A DNA stretch of 64,000 bases, taken from NCBI RefSeq assembly GCF_003945595.2, contig NW_024104295.1, forward strand, positions 1,178,001 to 1,242,000. Direction: 5' to 3'. Under the pieces are notes generated by a model. That model did not search any database and was not told the DNA's origin. It saw only the letters and a program-made list of their open reading frames with translations. Positions within the stretch are counted from its first letter, which is position 1. The number at the start of each line of letters is the position of its first letter. A program made the position numbers and the translations under genes. This DNA is from Pipra filicauda. Taxonomy: Eukaryota; Chordata; Aves; Passeriformes; Pipridae. Of the stretch, positions 61,637-64,000 are shown piece by piece.

Positions 61637-64000
61637 CTGAGCCAGCTTTTTCTGTAATCTCAAGTGGTGTTACAAATAAATATTCCAAAGGTTCTTTGGT
61701 TTTCTTGGAAAGAGCCTGTCTTTATTAGTCTTAGCAGTGAAGTTCAGGCTGTGTCCATTACCTCTTTGGCATTGATTATGGTGAGAAGGGTGTTCAGAAG
61801 TAATAATAATTAAAGTCCTGTTAACACTCATACAATTGCATAATTCTCTTCCTCCCTCAAAGATCCCACAGTCCACTTTATTGACTTCAAGAACACCTCA
61901 GGGATTTTTTTTTTCACTTGCTAACACTGAAATTGAGCTGTTTCAGTGGTAAAACTTGGCAATTGCATCTTATCAATGCAAGCTTATACTGTCCAGCGAG
62001 GAGGGGGGCTTGCTAGAACTGTAGGGATTGAAAAACAGGATTTGTGGATTAAACAGTTTTAGTAAGAAAGTATTCACTGATAAAGATGGAATTTGATGAG
62101 GACCTGGGAAATTATGTGGCTTAATGAGTGTTGTTTGCTAATTGGCAGTAGCAGCAAGGCTGCCCTACCTTCTGGTCCTTCTGGAATCTGCTGGAAGCTG
62201 GAGTTGCAGGTAGCACTTAAGGCTGTGGTGATCTTCATTCTTTAGGTTTTATAACTCCTTTATAGTCTCAACAAATAAGTTTATATTAAAGAAATTATAG
62301 AGTATAGATTAAAGTATAAAAGCAGAAGGAAGCAAAGTGGATTTGATTCTGGCATCGTTAGCCAGTAGTTTCACTGAGATGACTGGAAACACTGGAGTCA
62401 CTGGAATTTTGTTTTATTTTAAAAAAAGGCAAATGAGAACAGAATTGGATCCTTCTCATTTTGTCTTTCAAGTGTCAGTTACAACAAACTTCACGTGACA
62501 GAGATTGTATACATCTCTTGTTCTGTGCAGCTCTGAGCACATTATTGTGATTCTGAAAATAACCACTAATCATTTCCAGAAGAATTGTCCTTTCTGATGA
62601 ACTGCTGTGTATTTTCAGCTGCTTTTGACATTATGCCACTAAAAGCTGGTGTGCCTTTCAAATGTGTTTCCTCAGTTCTGCTTTGGGGTTCAGCAGCACA
62701 ATTGCCTGTGAGGATAAATGGCTTTGTCTGGAAGATTTAAAGATTGCAAGGTTGAAGAAGAAGTATGAAGGAGGAAGATATTGGATGGCATCCTTGCGAT
62801 AATAGGATATACTAAATCCCCCCCTTCCACTTCCTCTGTAGTGTTAATTTTGATGTGAGAAAAACTAAAATGAGACTGGCTTAGCTACAGTTTTCTGATG
62901 AAAAGAGATTTTCATAAAAATGAGAGTTCAGCTGATGTGATTTTTTTGAGGGCAGGTGTCACCTCTGTTCAACTTGGTGCAGAAAGGCAAGGTTAGACCA
63001 CTCCAGGACATGGCTGGGCTGCAGCCCCTGTCTGTCCCTCCAGTGGGTTGCTGTCTGTCTGACTTGTTCCCATCTTCTCTCCCCAGGATTACATGTTTGT
63101 ATTAGGTTGTATCTACATTTTGTCGGAATCTTCCTTGATATTGTTCTATATTACAATCTTACAGTTAACGACTTCTCACTGTCAAACCATCTTTGAATCC
63201 AGGTTCTGACTTGAGAGTAAGAAGTAATCCGTGAGGGTACTGACTAAGCAAGTCAGCAGTTGCTTAGAGCACCAGTTTTGAAGTTTGACGATTTGTAACC
63301 TAGAAATATTAAATAAAAAATATGTAGGCTATGTGCACTAGGATGTGATTCAGTGAGGACATATATTATAAAGTGACTGCTGTAATACATTGCAGTGTAG
63401 AGTTGTTAGTAAAATAAAAATGAAATTTAGAGAAAAATGTGTTAATTATCAGATTTATTAGTAATAATAAAACAGATATATTGTTACTTTAGCTACAGCT
63501 AACTGATGGTGATTTTAAACAGCCACTCTAGTTGTTATTTCTGTTATTTGCAATGCAGGTTTACATGCAAACATGTTTCTTTCATGGCTAAGTGTGATTT
63601 CTCTGGGGTTTTTTTATATTAACTTTATATGGTTGGTATTTATGTAAATTGATATAATTCATATTTATTGTTTTGAATTAACAGTAGTTAACTTTTATTA
63701 CTAAGATTATTAGTGCAAGATAAGATGTCTTTTTTTTCACTCTCTGTGTATTTGTTTTGGAGTTTTATAATAGGAGTTGGTTATGAGATGTGGCTGAGGA
63801 GCCTGTAAAATATTTCTAGGGAGGGAGGCAGTTTTCAGGATATTATTAGTTTGCATGAATACCTGGGTAAAATTTTTTAAGGCACAAAAGTAGCATTTCT
63901 GTGTTAAATCATCTGTCTTGAAGTGCTGGAAACTATAATGAGAAAAAGCATGATGGATGCAGTATATAAAATCCCACCTTTCCCCTCTTTCACATGTGAC
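61637..64000. other. Noncoding sequence to window end
   Basis: I see no gene or classified repeat. A good pyrimidine-rich acceptor-like string (CCATCTTCTCTCCCCAG) ends at about 63087 and is followed by an open frame of some 40 codons without a convincing donor; it is not called. Confidence 0.5.

Noticed and set aside
63071..63220. Acceptor-like CCATCTTCTCTCCCCAG with about 40 open codons
   Set aside because: No convincing donor, no link in sequence to the 60.6-kb candidate exon, and no recognised peptide.
1..64000. CRISPR arrays, prokaryotic operons, phage or toxin systems
   Set aside because: No regularly spaced repeats and no dense coding; composition, introns, CR1 and LTR content are those of a bird nuclear genome.

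Overview
This window is vertebrate nuclear DNA, almost certainly from a bird. It is AT-rich and non-coding over nearly all its length. There are no bacterial-type operons, phage genes or CRISPR arrays. The avian call rests on repeated CR1 LINE 3' ends (terminal octamer-like tails such as ATTCTATGAT and TGTGATTCTGT) and on solo endogenous-retrovirus LTRs of types common in bird genomes.

The one coding segment I can name is a 106-bp internal exon at 11098-11203 (+). It has canonical AG/GT splice sites and encodes the start of the EGF-like part of the ectodomain of GPR158, an orphan class C receptor reported as a metabotropic glycine receptor. If that is right, the bases before it are intron, and the sequence after it is intron for as far as I can follow. 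I did not find the next GPR158 exon, which should open with a Cys-Met-Pro-type sequence, so the downstream intron appears to be at least 52.8 kb.

Layout. 1-6.9 kb: noncoding, with a C-rich telomere-like run (3069-3105) and a perfect 22-bp palindrome (5311-5332). 6.9-8.4 kb: two abutting, decayed CR1 copies, the second keeping reverse-transcriptase remnants. 11.1 kb: the GPR158 exon. 12.9-13.4 kb: solo LTR, antisense. 17.7 kb: probable MIR-like SINE remnant. 19.9-20.6 kb: CR1 interrupted by a 23-T run. 28.9, 35.4, 45.0 and 61.4 kb: short CR1 3' ends. 46.2 kb: three perfect AP-1 heptamers in 51 bp. 47.1 kb: probable MIR-like SINE. 48.05-48.63 kb: CpG-rich, young-looking solo LTR, antisense. 54.94-55.52 kb: solo LTR of the same broad family as the 12.9-kb copy, antisense. 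60.3-60.8 kb: a phase-compatible pair of candidate exons with a possible membrane segment, unidentified.

Most open frames here are no longer than chance would give in AT-rich DNA and are not annotated as genes. I saw nothing that amounts to a new multi-gene biological system. The best leads are the unidentified 60.3-60.8 kb exon pair, the AP-1 cluster, the G-quadruplex-like run, the perfect palindrome and the young LTR.
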